A stretch of DNA of 64,000 nt from Acidobacteriota bacterium (lineage in GTDB: Bacteria > Acidobacteriota > Blastocatellia > RBC074), in the NCBI GenBank assembly GCA_016710075.1, contig JADJLO010000002.1:124001-188000 (forward strand), in the 5' to 3' direction. Shown one piece after another: positions 8,829 to 18,338 of the stretch. Every line of letters begins with the position of its first letter. Position 1 is the stretch's first letter. Made by a program: the position numbers and the translations under genes. Under the pieces are notes generated by a model, which was not told where the DNA came from, made no database searches, and was given only the letters and a program-made list of their open reading frames with translations.

Positions 8829-10115
8829 TCAGGGTTGATTTGTCCGGTTATCGAGACTCAGGCGGCTCACGGGAACTCCGTTGCGATAACGGATTGCCAT
8901 GATGGCGAGGGCGCCGGCCAGGGCCACGCACGAAAGCAGGATAAAGCCGGAGTCGTAGCTGCCGGTCGTTTCGCGGATCCGGGCAATAGCCCAGGGCATG
9001 AGCGCTTCTCCAACCGAATCGCTGGTGATGATGATCCCGAGGATTCTTGAGAGCCCCGCCAGACCGAAGCATTCAGCGGTCATCAGCGGGATGAGCATGT
9101 AGTCGGCTCCGAGTCCGAATCCGAACATGACCGCGAAAACATAGAGGAATACCGGATACTGCGGAGCCAGCAGCAGCAGCGGTATTGACAACGCGATGAT
9201 CAGAAACGTGGCGATCATGACGTGCTTCTTTGAAAATTTGTCTGCCAGAAAACCCATGGTCAACCGCCCGGCGATGCTGGTAAAAAGCACAATGCTGGGA
9301 TAGACCGCCACGGCTCTTCTGGCCTCTTCATTCGATTTCGTGATATCGGTCAGATACAGCGGAAGGTTTTGTGTAATGCCGCCGACGGCGCTGATGCTGA
9401 GCACGCTGCCGGCCGCCAGCAGCCAGAACGCGGGTGTCGATAATATTTGAGCCAGCCGGATGGCTTGGGGAGCGGGTTGCTCTCCTGCGCCATCCTTTTG
9501 CTCATCGCCATCGGGCAGCAATCCCAGATCGGATGGCTGTCGTTTGATCACAAACACCGAAAGCAGAATGAGGGTCACGAAGATGATGATGCCGAGGAAA
9601 TGCAAGGCTCCGCGCCAGCCTGCCGCATCCCTGAACCAGCGAATCAGCCAGGGAATGACGGCTCCGCCCACACCGATCCCGACGTAGGCTATTCCCATCA
9701 TTCTTCCGCGCATGCGTGAAAACCAGTTCGAAATTATCACCTGCGAAGGCAGCGGTCCCGCGCAGAGATAGCCAAGCGCGTTGAAAAAATAGAAGAGATA
9801 TAGCTGGCCCAGCGAATTCATCATGCTGAATCCGATCAGCGCCACGCCCGCGAAAAATGCTCCCGCGATCATCACGCTTCGAGGGCCCAGTTTTTCAATC
9901 GCCCATCCGGCCGCAAATCCGAATATCGGCCCGACAATTACCTTGCTCAGCGTGTTGCCAAGCTGAATCTGATCCCGCCTCCAGCCAAATTCGGCAATGT
10001 AATTGGGGTAGAACTGCGGCAGCCCGTAAAGAACAAAACCCACAACCATCATCATAAAGATGAATGCGGCCGCCACAATCCAGTAGCCGTAGAATTTTTT
10101 ACTTTCGTCGGTCAA
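8829..10115 (-). CDS. MFS transporter, oxalate/formate antiporter-like
   Basis: Twelve-helix major facilitator carrier of about 428 residues, closest in character to the oxalate/formate antiporter subgroup. The frame is open to an ATG at 10250, but those 45 residues are Arg-rich and non-family. A TTG at 10113-10115, preceded by GCGAGG and followed by the hydrophilic TDESKKFYGYWIVAAA, gives a normal MFS N-terminus, so it is preferred. Visible: GPIFGFAAGWAIEKLGPR and RMRGRMMGIAYVGIGVGG loop motifs. It ends 18 nt from the cupin gene start, suggesting one transcript. Substrate unknown. Confidence 0.8.
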   Translation of the reverse strand: MTDESKKFYGYWIVAAAFIFMMMVVGFVLYGLPQFYPNYIAEFGWRRDQIQLGNTLSKVIVGPIFGFAAGWAIEKLGPRSVMIAGAFFAGVALIGFSMMNSLGQLYLFYFFNALGYLCAGPLPSQVIISNWFSRMRGRMMGIAYVGIGVGGAVIPWLIRWFRDAAGWRGALHFLGIIIFVTLILLSVFVIKRQPSDLGLLPDGDEQKDGAGEQPAPQAIRLAQILSTPAFWLLAAGSVLSISAVGGITQNLPLYLTDITKSNEEARRAVAVYPSIVLFTSIAGRLTMGFLADKFSKKHVMIATFLIIALSIPLLLLAPQYPVFLYVFAVMFGFGLGADYMLIPLMTAECFGLAGLSRILGIIITSDSVGEALMPWAIARIRETTGSYDSGFILLSCVALAGALAIMAIRYRNGVPVSRLSLDNRTNQP

Positions 10116-10246
10116 CTCGTTAAATCCTCGCTGCTTTTTTGAAGCACGTCTGAAAAAAATAAAAACGGAGGTTGGTGTTGCGAACGAAAAGCGGCGTCGA
10201 GCCGCCGCACTCCATATGCTCCGTGACCTCAAATGACGGATTCTAT

Positions 10247-11689
10247 TCAATCTGTTTTCGATTTTGTTTTCTTGAGCAACTCATTATCCGGGTGGGTTCG
10301 ATAAAAGGGGTCGAGCGGAAAGCATCCGGATACGAGGCCGTTGCGGGGTCCCGTCGTGCAGTCACTGAATGTCCGGCAGATTCGCTTGTTTTGCAGCGGC
10401 CTGCCATTGAGCACGTCCAGCGGCATTTCAGGATACGAAAGCACCATTCTTCCAAGACCGATAAAATCCGCCAAACCGTTTCTGACGTAATACTGGCCGA
10501 CATTCGGCAGCCATTCCTGCAGATAACTGTAGCCCGAACCCACCACGCACATCTGCGGATAGCGTTTTTTCAGCTCGGCCGTTACGCCAATCTGACGGGC
10601 GACTCCTGCAAGCGGATCTTCAGGCGGTTGATAACCGTCAGATGGAGGGAAGAGCGCAGGTCTCTGGATATGCGGGTTATAATACGGGCTGCCGGCTGTA
10701 ACGCAGACCATCCTGATATTCAGTTCGTCGAGCAGATCGAAAAATTGACAGGTCTCTGCCAGATCGATCTTTTGCGGATTATCAGCATCGGCGCCGAAAG
10801 CAAAAGCATATTTCCCGTCGAAATGCTCGGAGACGCCCCGGCGATCTTCTCCCATACGGAACGGAATCATATCGAAAGCGCTCAGACGGACACCTATGAG
10901 CAGGCTCGGAGCTTCGCGGCGAACTCCATCGACCAGATTGCGCAGGAACCTGGTTCTGTTTTCGAAACTGCCTCCATACCGGCCATCCCGCGATCTGGAA
11001 CTAAGAAATTCATGCCCCAGATAGCCATGGCAATGCTTGAGATCTACAAACTTGAATCCTGCGGCTTCCGCCCGCACCGCGGCCCTGACGTAATCCCCGA
11101 TCAAATCGTCAATCTCGGTATCAGTGATGCACGGATAATCAGACCCAATGCCGAATTTTTTATCCAGAATCGGGTGATGATAAAGAATGCGCGGTTCCAG
11201 TCTTTTTTTGTCGTTGGGCCTTGAAAAGCGTCCCGAATGAGTCAACTGGAGGCCGATGAGCAGGTCGTCATCCGTTCCGCATTTTTCACGATGAGCTGCG
11301 ACAAGAGTTGTTCTGAGGTTTTCGATCTCGCCGGTAGTCGAGTCATTGGAGACCAGTTGATTCGGATTGGCCCGGCCGTCATGCCTGACGGCGACCGCTT
11401 CGCCTCCCCAGATAAGCTTTGCTCCGCTTTCGCCGAAATGCTTCCAGCGACGAAACGTCAGATCCGTCGGTCTCCCGTCTTCGGTCCCATCCCAGCCCTC
11501 CATCGGCAAAATGCAGAATCGATTTCCGATCCTGATCTCTCCCAGCAGGTAAGGGAGAGCCAGCGGAGCATCGGCTCCAGTCTCTATCTCAGCGTCAAAA
11601 TTCAGATTGGCGCCGATCTCGCTAAGATACTGAGCGAACTCCGCCGGCCTTTTAAGTGAAGCTATACGGCGATACGAATGTTCAGTCAT
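10247..11689 (-). CDS. NADH:flavin oxidoreductase, Old Yellow Enzyme family
   Basis: FMN TIM-barrel ene-reductase of about 480 residues. The frame extends to 11782, but the ATG at 11689 ([18 protein letters not shown]) lies 12 nt after the mqnA stop and gives a sensible start. Visible: [12 protein letters not shown] (FMN-binding start), [52 protein letters not shown] (conserved His/Asn-type ligand pair and loop), and [11 protein letters not shown]. There is no C-terminal NAD(P)/FAD domain as in 2,4-dienoyl-CoA reductase, so it is a single-domain member. Substrate unknown. Confidence 0.85.
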   Translation of the reverse strand: MTEHSYRRIASLKRPAEFAQYLSEIGANLNFDAEIETGADAPLALPYLLGEIRIGNRFCILPMEGWDGTEDGRPTDLTFRRWKHFGESGAKLIWGGEAVAVRHDGRANPNQLVSNDSTTGEIENLRTTLVAAHREKCGTDDDLLIGLQLTHSGRFSRPNDKKRLEPRILYHHPILDKKFGIGSDYPCITDTEIDDLIGDYVRAAVRAEAAGFKFVDLKHCHGYLGHEFLSSRSRDGRYGGSFENRTRFLRNLVDGVRREAPSLLIGVRLSAFDMIPFRMGEDRRGVSEHFDGKYAFAFGADADNPQKIDLAETCQFFDLLDELNIRMVCVTAGSPYYNPHIQRPALFPPSDGYQPPEDPLAGVARQIGVTAELKKRYPQMCVVGSGYSYLQEWLPNVGQYYVRNGLADFIGLGRMVLSYPEMPLDVLNGRPLQNKRICRTFSDCTTGPRNGLVSGCFPLDPFYRTHPDNELLKKTKSKTD

Positions 11690-11700
11690 ATTATTTTTTT

Positions 11701-12558
11701 CTAAAATCCGGTCTGTGCCATGCCGTTGATGGTTTGGCGCCCTGCAAATTTCACTTTGCGCGCCTCGGGAATCAATCCGCACTCTTTTGCATGTCGGAAA
11801 TACATCATCATCCCGGCGATATTTTGTTCGTCCAGATCGTAGTTGACGTTATAGCTCAAATAACTCAAAAGGTCATCCTTTGGCATATTCAGTATTGAAG
11901 AATAGTCCGAAGCGAGGAGGTCGAGATGTTCAATCCCTTCATTTTTGGCGGCAATGAAGTCACGCACCAGCGCGTATTTGTCTCCCTGAAATCCCTCCCT
12001 TAACGCCCAGACCGCGAAAACGAAAGGCAATCCGGTCAACGAACGCCATTCCTCCGCCAGATCGAATATCTCCACTCCAATCCCTGATGCCGCAGCCGCA
12101 AGCTTCATCGCCGGATCACCGATAACCAGAGCCGCATCGCAGGATTCAAGCATATTCTCGAAATCCTTCCTTGCGTCAGGTGTCCTTTCAATGAACTCGG
12201 GCAGAAAACCATATCTTTTGGAAAACAGGATTTTTACCAGCGCCTGCGATGTCCTCGATGAGGTGTCGAGCGCCAGGGTTCTGACCTCATCCAGCGGTTT
12301 ACGCGATGCCAGAATCACACTGCGGACCCTCGATTTTGAAGCCACCGACACTTCCGGAATGATCTCTAAATCAGGGATTCGCTGATACTCGATCACCGGT
12401 ATCAACGCTATATCGCATTCCCCCGACGCCAGCATCGCCGCACATCTCGACGGCGCCGCATCACCTATGTAGGCGTATTTGTCCCGAAACCTGCCACGCG
12501 AAAAACTGTATACCAGTGGCGCTGAGTTCAAATATGTCGATGCCCCTATCCGTATCAT
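11701..12558 (-). CDS. mqnA: Chorismate dehydratase, futalosine menaquinone pathway
   Basis: MqnA of 285 residues, converting chorismate to 3-enolpyruvyl-benzoate, the entry step of the futalosine route to menaquinone. It has the periplasmic-binding-protein-like fold without a signal peptide. Diagnostic stretches: [17 protein letters not shown] at the start, [17 protein letters not shown], and [17 protein letters not shown]. It is first in a likely two-gene unit with the flavin oxidoreductase 12 nt downstream. The other mqn genes are absent from this window. Confidence 0.88.
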   Translation of the reverse strand: MIRIGASTYLNSAPLVYSFSRGRFRDKYAYIGDAAPSRCAAMLASGECDIALIPVIEYQRIPDLEIIPEVSVASKSRVRSVILASRKPLDEVRTLALDTSSRTSQALVKILFSKRYGFLPEFIERTPDARKDFENMLESCDAALVIGDPAMKLAAAASGIGVEIFDLAEEWRSLTGLPFVFAVWALREGFQGDKYALVRDFIAAKNEGIEHLDLLASDYSSILNMPKDDLLSYLSYNVNYDLDEQNIAGMMMYFRHAKECGLIPEARKVKFAGRQTINGMAQTGF

Positions 12559-12708
12559 TTTCCCTGCTCCATAATTAGGATCAAATTTGAATTAATATTA
12601 AACCGCTGATTTTTCCTGATTTTATCACGGCTTAAATAGTCTTTTGTATCAATGACTTACATCCACAGTCTTTTTTTACCCCTTGACCCGGCCAATCAGA
12701 AAAAAATC

Positions 12709-12736
12709 TGGACACACGGCAAATATGTGGTACACT
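12709..12736 (+). promoter_or_regulatory. Candidate sigma70-type promoter
   Basis: TGGACA and TACACT separated by 16 nt, with TG a little upstream of the -10, about 78 nt before the ATG of the small protein at 12814. Judged by eye from consensus only. Confidence 0.4.
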
Positions 12737-12813
12737 GCGCCCGTTCCTTCCTAAAAATACTGTATTGCTAAGGAATTGAATCAATAATTCATTGAAAGGA
12801 CTGGTATCTTTTT

Positions 12814-13074
12814 ATGAAGCTGTCTTCACATGCCCTACGTGCGCTTCAGGACCTTGATGAGATTGGACGGGAGGCCGTCGAGCAGATTGTCAGAGCCCAC
12901 ATTCGTGCGTGTCGCCTGAACGGTTTTCAACCTGAAAATCTCGAGAGAGTTTATCAGGAAGCTATTGAAATCATTAGACTTGAAGGTCCTCCGAATAAGG
13001 ATCCGATGCTCTCGTCGAGCAAATATGAGCCGACCCGCAGATACGAACAGTATCGCAGTCCAAGGGCTCTGTAA
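12814..13074 (+). CDS. Small helical protein of unknown function
   Basis: Eighty-six residues, not recognised. The first 55 residues look mostly helical (LDEIGREAVEQIVRAHIRA, then LERVYQEAIEII), and the C-terminal 25 are polar and probably disordered. A GAAAGGA site lies upstream of the ATG and a plausible promoter at 12709-12736. It stands alone between mqnA (divergent) and the exported protein at 13208. No signal peptide or membrane segment. Confidence 0.65.
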   Translation: MKLSSHALRALQDLDEIGREAVEQIVRAHIRACRLNGFQPENLERVYQEAIEIIRLEGPPNKDPMLSSSKYEPTRRYEQYRSPRAL

Positions 13075-13207
13075 TATCTTCATTTCTTTAACTTAAAGCA
13101 ATTATTCCCTGTTGCGATTGTAAAAAACAACCGCGGCAGGGAATTTTGACTCTTACACCACAATTAGCAGATCTGAGAACCGGATCAATTATAGAAAGGA
13201 CAATTTA

Positions 13208-13588
13208 ATGTTGAAAAAGAACCTCTCCTTAGTCATCGCTCTTGCGATCGTCATGAGCCTTGCCATAGTTGCCCTCGCCCAGGGCGGCAAACAGACCATG
13301 GTTGGATATGTTGTTGACAAAGCGTGCTCTGCCAGGGTCTCAAAGAAGGAAAATGTGCAGGAAGCCGCCTCCGCTCACACCAAGGGATGCGCTTTAATGG
13401 AAGGCTGTGCCAAGAGCGGCTACGGCGTATTTGTCGACGGCAAATACTATGAATTCGATGAGAAGGGAACCGAGATGGCCAAGGCCGCAATCGAGAAGAC
13501 CTCGAAGACCACCGGCCTCAAGTTCAAGGTTGTCGGCACCATGAAAGACGGCAAGGTCGCCGTTGAGAGCATTACAGAAGCCGAGTAA
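13208..13588 (+). CDS. Small exported protein, acidobacterial type
   Basis: Protein of 126 residues with a clear signal peptide (about residues 1-24, cleavage near ALAQ). The mature part starts MVGYVVDKACSARVSK and contains paired cysteines within AHTKGCALMEGCAKSG, then a short beta-rich domain (GVFVDGKYYEFDEKG). This layout (new-protein-of-the-envelope look, GYVVDxxC, HTKxC) is common among small secreted proteins of acidobacteria whose function is unknown. A GAAAGGA site precedes the ATG. Its gene ends right beside inverted repeat copy 2. Confidence 0.7.
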   Translation: MLKKNLSLVIALAIVMSLAIVALAQGGKQTMVGYVVDKACSARVSKKENVQEAASAHTKGCALMEGCAKSGYGVFVDGKYYEFDEKGTEMAKAAIEKTSKTTGLKFKVVGTMKDGKVAVESITEAE

Positions 13589-13593
13589 AAACA

Positions 13594-13752
13594 GAGAGTA
13601 CGAAACAGACGAAATAAACGAAACCGAACGAAAAAATCTCAGGCGATAAATTGACTGACTTTACCCGAAGTACGTACTTCGGAAGTTCTGATCAATTTAC
13701 CGCCTGAGATTTTTTCGTTCGGTTTCGTTTATTTCGTCTGTTTCGTACTCTC
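13594..13752. repeat. Inverted repeat, CGAAACAGA family, copy 2 (61-bp arms)
   Basis: Very long hairpin: the left arm 13594-13654 matches the reverse complement of 13692-13752 with one mismatch. The loop contains a perfect 18-nt palindrome, CCGAAGTACGTACTTCGG (13665-13682). It sits between convergent genes, and its right arm runs into the glgP reading frame: the last codons and stop of glgP (from 13729) lie inside the arm. It could act as a two-way terminator and also looks like a small mobile element. Confidence 0.92.
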
Positions 13753-15890
13753 TCTTTTCATCGCCGGAACGTAGAATCTTTCGGCATACTCCTTGACCAT
13801 TCTGCGGGCGCTGTAGGCCGGTGTATTGGTACGAATGGCCTCTTTGACGACCTGCAGCCATCGTCTTGGGATGCCGTCACTGTCTCGGTCGAAGTAGAGC
13901 GGGACGACCTCGTTTTCAAGAGCCTGATAAAGGGCCTCGGCGTCTGCTGCATCTCTGACATCATCCGGGGCGTCGTCGGGAACGCCTGGATCGATGGCCC
14001 AGCCGTTGGTTCCATTGTAGCCTTCATACCACCAGCCATCCAGAATGCTCAGATGAGGGACACCGTTGATGGCGGCCTTCTGGCCGCTGGTTCCACTGGC
14101 CTCAAGAGGAGGGCGCGGATTATTGAGCCAGACATCGGCACCGCGCACGAGGTGCTTGGCAACGTGGATATCGTAATTTTCAATGAATGCGATTTTGCCG
14201 CCCAGTCCGTTGTCGCGTGCAAGCCTGTTGACCTCGGCGATCAATGATTTCCCAGGGCATCCGCCGGGTGAGCTTTTCCGGCGAATACGAACTGCACGGG
14301 TCTCCATTCATCATGAAGCATTCTTTTGAGCCGATCGATGTCGTGGAAGATGAGCAGCGCTCGTTTATAAGTTGCGAATCTGCGGGCAAAACCGATGGTC
14401 AGGGCATCTGGATCGAGCAATGTTCCAGCGGTCAGAACGCGAACAGGCCCCGCGCCCGAATTAATCCATTCAAGCCGGGCGCGTTCGCGCATGAAGTTGA
14501 AAAGATTATGTTTCAGTTGCTGGTGAACCTTCCAGAGTTCCTCGTCGGGGATTTCGTCAATCCGCTCCCAGAGCATGGGATCATCGTGGGTGTCCCGCCA
14601 GTCGCGGCTCAAATATCTGGAATAAAGCTTGTCCATCTCTGGCGCGATCCAGGTCTGGGTATGGACTCCATTGGTGACAGAGGTAATTGGAACCTCATCT
14701 TCGCTCGATTCCGGCCACATCGAGTGCCACATCTGGCGTGAGACTTTGCCGTGTAGCTGGCTGACGCCGTTCTTCATTCCCGAAAGCCTCAGCGCCAGGG
14801 CCGTCATGTTGAAATTCTTGCCGCCATGGCCGTCCGGGTATTCTCCGAGGGCGAGAAATTCCTGGCGATCGAGGCCAAGCTCGTTCCAGTACCCTTCGAA
14901 ATGATGTTCGACTAGGTGGAACGGGAAAGCATCGTGACCTGCCGGCACCGGCGTATGAGTTGTGAAAAGTGTTGTGTCCCGGATCTGCTCGACGGCTTCC
15001 TTGAAACTCTTGCCCTGCTGCACCAGAACGCGCAGCCGCTCGAGCAGCATGAATGCCGCGTGCCCTTCATTGGCATGATAAACGGAAGGTCTGATGCCCA
15101 GCCTGTCGAGCATTCTCACACCGCCAATGCCAAGAACCAGCTCCTGTCTGATCCGGGTCTGCTGGTCGCCGCCGTATAATCTGGCTGAAAGCTCCCTGTC
15201 CCAGGGCTCATTCTCGTCGACGTCTGTGTCCATCAGATAAAGCGACACCTGCCCGAGCCGGACACTCCAGACGGCGGCATAGATAACCCGGCCGTCGAGA
15301 TGCAACTGCAGCAGCCCGCCTTCAGAATCCCGGGAAAAAACCGGCTCAATCGGCGCTGTCTGATACTCGAATTGTTCGTAAATCGCTTCCTGCCGGCCTT
15401 CCGAGTTGATCTTCTGCCTGAAATAGCCCTGTGGATAGACAAAACCCACTCCGACAAGCGGCAATCCAAGATCGCCCGCCTCCTTGCAATGGTCGCCTGC
15501 CAGTATCCCAAGACCACCGGAGTAAATCGGCAGCGATATGTGGAGGCCGAATTCAGCACAGAAATATGCAATCGACTTCCCGCCCAGATCCGGATATTTT
15601 TCTGAAAACCAGGTGTCTTTTCCAGAGAGGCATTTATCGAATGCCAGTATGATTCCGTCATAATACCTGAGGAACGCCGGATCTGTGGCCACCGCTTCAA
15701 ATCTCGCTTGTGGCAGCATCTGCATCAGCTTGACCGGATTCTGATAGGTCAATTCCCACAAAGTCTTATCAAGATATTTGAAAAGCCAGACGGCGTTTGG
15801 ATGCCAACTCCACCAGAGATTGTGCGCCAGTTCATAAAGGCGGTTGATTCTCGCCGGCAGAGCTTTTTCTATTGGTTCTGTAATCATCAT
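13729..15890 (-). CDS. glgP: Alpha-glucan (glycogen/maltodextrin) phosphorylase, frameshifted
   Basis: GT35 phosphorylase that releases glucose-1-phosphate from alpha-1,4-glucans using PLP. The N-terminal DUF3417-like part (INRLYELAHNLWWSWHPN) and the catalytic core (YFCAEFGLHISLPIYSGGLG, HANEGHAAF, RFATYKRALL) run from 15890 to about 14256. One base then appears lost in a short C run (GGG at 14255-14257 on the plus strand), since FAGKAHPADA must continue as PGKSLIAEV in the next frame. The rest, including the PLP-lysine motif EASGTSGQKAAINGV, reaches 13729. Repaired length is about 720 residues. The last few residues come from repeat copy 2. Confidence 0.85.
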
Positions 15891-16135
15891 TGCTCTAAAT
15901 TATTTTGATTATTCCGTATGGTTTTTTGGAGGACTAACAAGGTTGACTCCAGAGAGCCAAAAACAAAAATCCACTTTACCCAACCAATCCTTAAGCGTCA
16001 ACCTTGAAGAATCATCCTCCGTCCCACCTCGTCAGCCAATGTTACGATTTCGATAAAAATCAGGTCAGAGAGCCGGTTTTCTGCTATATTTCAGCGGAAA
16101 ATTTTCAGCGAAGTTCAACGAAAGGAAAATCAGGG

Positions 16136-16930
16136 ATGAAGCAGTATCTCGACTTGATGAGGTACGTTCTGGAGCACGGTGCGAGAAAGGATGATCGGAC
16201 CGGAACGGGGACACTATCGGTTTTTGGATATCAGATGAGGTTCGACCTGAGCGAGGGTTTTCCGCTGGTGACGACCAAGAAGGCTCACACCAAATCGATC
16301 ATTCATGAGCTGCTCTGGTTTTTGAAGGGTGAGACGAATATCAAATATCTCACCGATAACGGCGTCTCGATCTGGAATGAATGGGCAGATGAGCAGGGTG
16401 ACCTCGGGCCGGTTTACGGGGCGCAGTGGCGGTCGTGGAAGTCCGCCGACGGCAGAACAATCGACCAGATAAGTCAGATAATCGATCAAATAAAGCGGAA
16501 TCCCGATTCCCGGCGACTGATTGTCAGCGCATGGAATGTCCCGGAACTCGATCAGATGGCTCTGCTGCCATGCCATGCGCTCTTTCAGTTCTACGTCGTA
16601 GATAAAAAGCTCTCCTGCCAGCTCTATCAGCGGTCGGCCGATATCTTTCTCGGAGTCCCGTTCAACATCGCTTCATATGCGTTGTTGACGATGATGGTCG
16701 CTCAGGTCTGCGATCTGCAACCGGGCGAATTCATTCACACTTTCGGCGATGCCCATCTCTATCTCAACCATCTCGAACAAGCCCGGCTCCAGCTATCGCG
16801 CGCACCGTATCCGCTGCCGCAGATGAAAATCAATCCTGATGTCCGGAACATTTTCGATTTCCGGTTTGAGGATTTCGAGCTGGTCAATTATCAATGCCAC
16901 CCGCACATCAAGGCCGAGGTCGCAGTGTGA
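16136..16930 (+). CDS. thyA: Thymidylate synthase
   Basis: Classical ThyA of 264 residues, making dTMP from dUMP with methylenetetrahydrofolate. The ATG at 16136 follows CAGGG and gives the family start [12 protein letters not shown]; the frame upstream to 16004 is not family-like. Catalytic cysteine C146 in [12 protein letters not shown], dUMP/phosphate-binding RTGTGT and [17 protein letters not shown], and C-terminal [10 protein letters not shown] are all present. The last four bases overlap folA (GTGA), so the two are co-translated, which suits recycling of the dihydrofolate that ThyA makes. Confidence 0.96.
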   Translation: MKQYLDLMRYVLEHGARKDDRTGTGTLSVFGYQMRFDLSEGFPLVTTKKAHTKSIIHELLWFLKGETNIKYLTDNGVSIWNEWADEQGDLGPVYGAQWRSWKSADGRTIDQISQIIDQIKRNPDSRRLIVSAWNVPELDQMALLPCHALFQFYVVDKKLSCQLYQRSADIFLGVPFNIASYALLTMMVAQVCDLQPGEFIHTFGDAHLYLNHLEQARLQLSRAPYPLPQMKINPDVRNIFDFRFEDFELVNYQCHPHIKAEVAV

Positions 16931-17421
16931 TCGTCTCAATAATAGTCGCCATGGACCGGAATCGCGGGATCGGGATCGAGAACAGGCTGCCCTGGCGCCT
17001 CTCGGCGGATCTCAGGAGATTCCGCGAACTGACCATGGGCCATCACATAATTGTCGGCCGGAAAACATACGAATCGATCGGGAAACCGCTCCCGGGCCGG
17101 CAGATGATCGTCGTCACTCGCGACACGGGTTATCAAGCCGAGGGTTGTATCATCGTTCACTCCCTCGATGAGGCTTTCGAGATGGCTGCTGCTCGTGGGG
17201 AATCCGAGGTCTTCGTCTGCGGCGGGGCCGACATATACAGGGAATCTCTTGGTAAAGCCCACAGACTCTACCTCACACAGGTTGATGCCGAGGTCGATGC
17301 CGACACCTTCTTCCCGGAAATCGATTTTCGCCAGTGGTCGGAAATCGAGAGCCTTTCACAGGCGGCGGACGAGAAGAATCAATATCCTTTTGTCTTTAAG
17401 GTTCTTGAACTCCGAACGTAA
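16927..17421 (+). CDS. folA: Dihydrofolate reductase
   Basis: DHFR of 164 residues that regenerates tetrahydrofolate after thymidylate synthesis. The GTG at 16927 overlaps the thyA stop (GTGA) and gives the expected start [23 protein letters not shown]. Visible: [28 protein letters not shown] (substrate and NADPH site), [12 protein letters not shown], and [11 protein letters not shown]. Complete. It ends 10 bp before the left terminal repeat of the mobile element at 17432. Confidence 0.95.
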   Translation: MIVSIIVAMDRNRGIGIENRLPWRLSADLRRFRELTMGHHIIVGRKTYESIGKPLPGRQMIVVTRDTGYQAEGCIIVHSLDEAFEMAAARGESEVFVCGGADIYRESLGKAHRLYLTQVDAEVDADTFFPEIDFRQWSEIESLSQAADEKNQYPFVFKVLELRT

Positions 17422-17600
17422 TAAAATACTGATGTTACGCACGTAACATTCTCTATTTTGATTTGAATAGTCCACAAGTGCGCGAACCGGGTGACAGCGT
17501 GTAGGGCCTTGAATTTTGATTTCCTATTTATAGATGGATTGACAGATACGGAGATGAGTTTTGTCCATTGTTGACAATAGCCCCATAAAACAAGGCACAC

Positions 17601-17716
17601 AGCCGGCGAAGCCGGCGGCAGCGTGTAGCCTGGGGTGAAAGCGAGGCCGAAGGCCGAGCTGAACCCCAGGTAACGGCCCCACAACACCCTCTAAGCCCGC
17701 GATAGCGGGCGACAGA
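17601..17716 (+). repeat. REP-like nested-hairpin repeat, copy A
   Basis: A string of short GC-rich palindromes: GCCGGCGAAGCCGGC, GCGAGGCCGAAGGCCGAGC, paired CCTGGGGT/ACCCCAGG, and GCCCGCGATAGCGGGC. It resembles the repeats mobilised by REP-associated tyrosine transposases. An inverted copy lies at 18029-18140. Confidence 0.8.
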
Positions 17717-17777
17717 TATTTAAATCAAATACCATTTTTCAAATTCAATTCCGTTCAATTTCAAGAATTCAATAAAT

Positions 17778-17909
17778 TCATACCTGGGATCGAATGATCC
17801 CTCCAATGTAATCATAGAGGCGTTCTTGATATCTTTCTTTGATAATCGGACGGCGGTCTTTGGTTGAAAAGATAATGTGATAGATCAAATTCGTGAATGA
17901 ATGAGGCAT
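17778..17909 (-). pseudogene. Truncated RAYT / IS200-type Y1 transposase
   Basis: The minus strand from the ATG at 17909 encodes MPHSFTNLIYHIIFSTKDRR followed by PIIKERYQERLYDYIGGIIR and a stop after 43 residues. This is the recognisable N-terminus of REP-associated/IS200-like Y1 transposases (TnpA_REP), normally about 140-150 residues. The HUH motif and catalytic tyrosine region are missing. An AGGAG site lies before the ATG. It sits between two inverted REP-like copies, the usual place for such a gene. Confidence 0.8.
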
Positions 17910-18028
17910 GAAAATATTCTCCTAATGCTGGTTTTATAGGAGGTGGCCTGGTGGGGTAGCTGAGGTGGGATTATTAGTGGTGCAGTGAATTTAGGCAAGG
18001 AAAAACTGAATATCCGGATTGATGATCT

Positions 18029-18140
18029 CTGTCGCCCGCTATCGCGGGCTTGGGAATTGTGGGGATCGATACCCAGGGTTCCGCTCGGCCTGCGGCCTCG
18101 CTCCACCCTGGGCTACACGCTGCCACCCGCTTCGCGGGTT
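18029..18140 (-). repeat. REP-like nested-hairpin repeat, copy B (inverted)
   Basis: Reverse-complement relative of copy A, with GCCCGCTATCGCGGGC, paired ACCCAGGGT/ACCCTGGG, GGCCTGCGGCC, and CCCGCTTCGCGGG. It differs from copy A at many positions but keeps the order of hairpins. Confidence 0.8.
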
Positions 18141-18210
18141 GTTTGAATTACTTCAAAAGAACGTGTCAAATCAAAAAAGAGAATATTCCGTGCGTAACAT
18201 GAGTAAAATA

Positions 18211-18266
18211 GTAACTGCTCAGCGCCCATCTTCTTGAACATTTGAAGATGGGCGCTGAGCAATTAC
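18211..18266. repeat. Hairpin of the GCTCAGCGCCCATCTTC family
   Basis: Arms of 23 bp with one mismatch (18211-18233 and 18244-18266; core GCTCAGCGCCCATCTTC) around a 10-nt loop. A rearranged relative, with a tandem duplication of TCAGCGCCCATCTTC, lies at 23418-23463. Confidence 0.8.
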
Positions 18267-18270
18267 AAAT

Positions 18271-18311
18271 AAAAAAGCCGCCGGAGACCGAAGTCCCCGG
18301 TGGCTTTTTTT
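18271..18311 (-). terminator. Rho-independent terminator of the TonB receptor gene
   Basis: Stem AGCCACCGG / CCGGCGGCT (minus-strand sense; plus-strand arms 18276-18284 and 18297-18305) followed by TTTTTT on the minus strand, 28 nt past the receptor stop. A T-run on the other side could make it bidirectional. Confidence 0.85.
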
Positions 18312-18338
18312 GCTGTCGATTCCAGTCTTTTGTACAGA

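Larger units (their letters stand above)
17432..18200. mobile_element. Decayed transposon-like unit with terminal inverted repeats
   Basis: The ends form an imperfect inverted repeat of about 35 bp: 17432-17466 (starting ATGTTACGCACG, ending TTTTGATTTGA) against 18166-18200 (ending GTGCGTAACAT). Inside are two inverted copies of a GC-rich nested-hairpin sequence (17601-17716 and 18029-18140), and between these the start of a RAYT-type transposase. No clear target-site duplication is visible. The arrangement (hairpin repeats flanking a Y1/RAYT gene) suggests a REP-associated mobile unit that has lost its transposase. About 770 bp. Confidence 0.75.

Noticed and set aside
10172..11224. 350-residue plus-strand frame over the flavin oxidoreductase
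   Set aside because: Overlaps a full-length conserved gene; no recognisable motif.
17379..17687. 102-residue minus-strand frame across REP copy A
   Set aside because: Made of repeat sequence; no start signal or homology.
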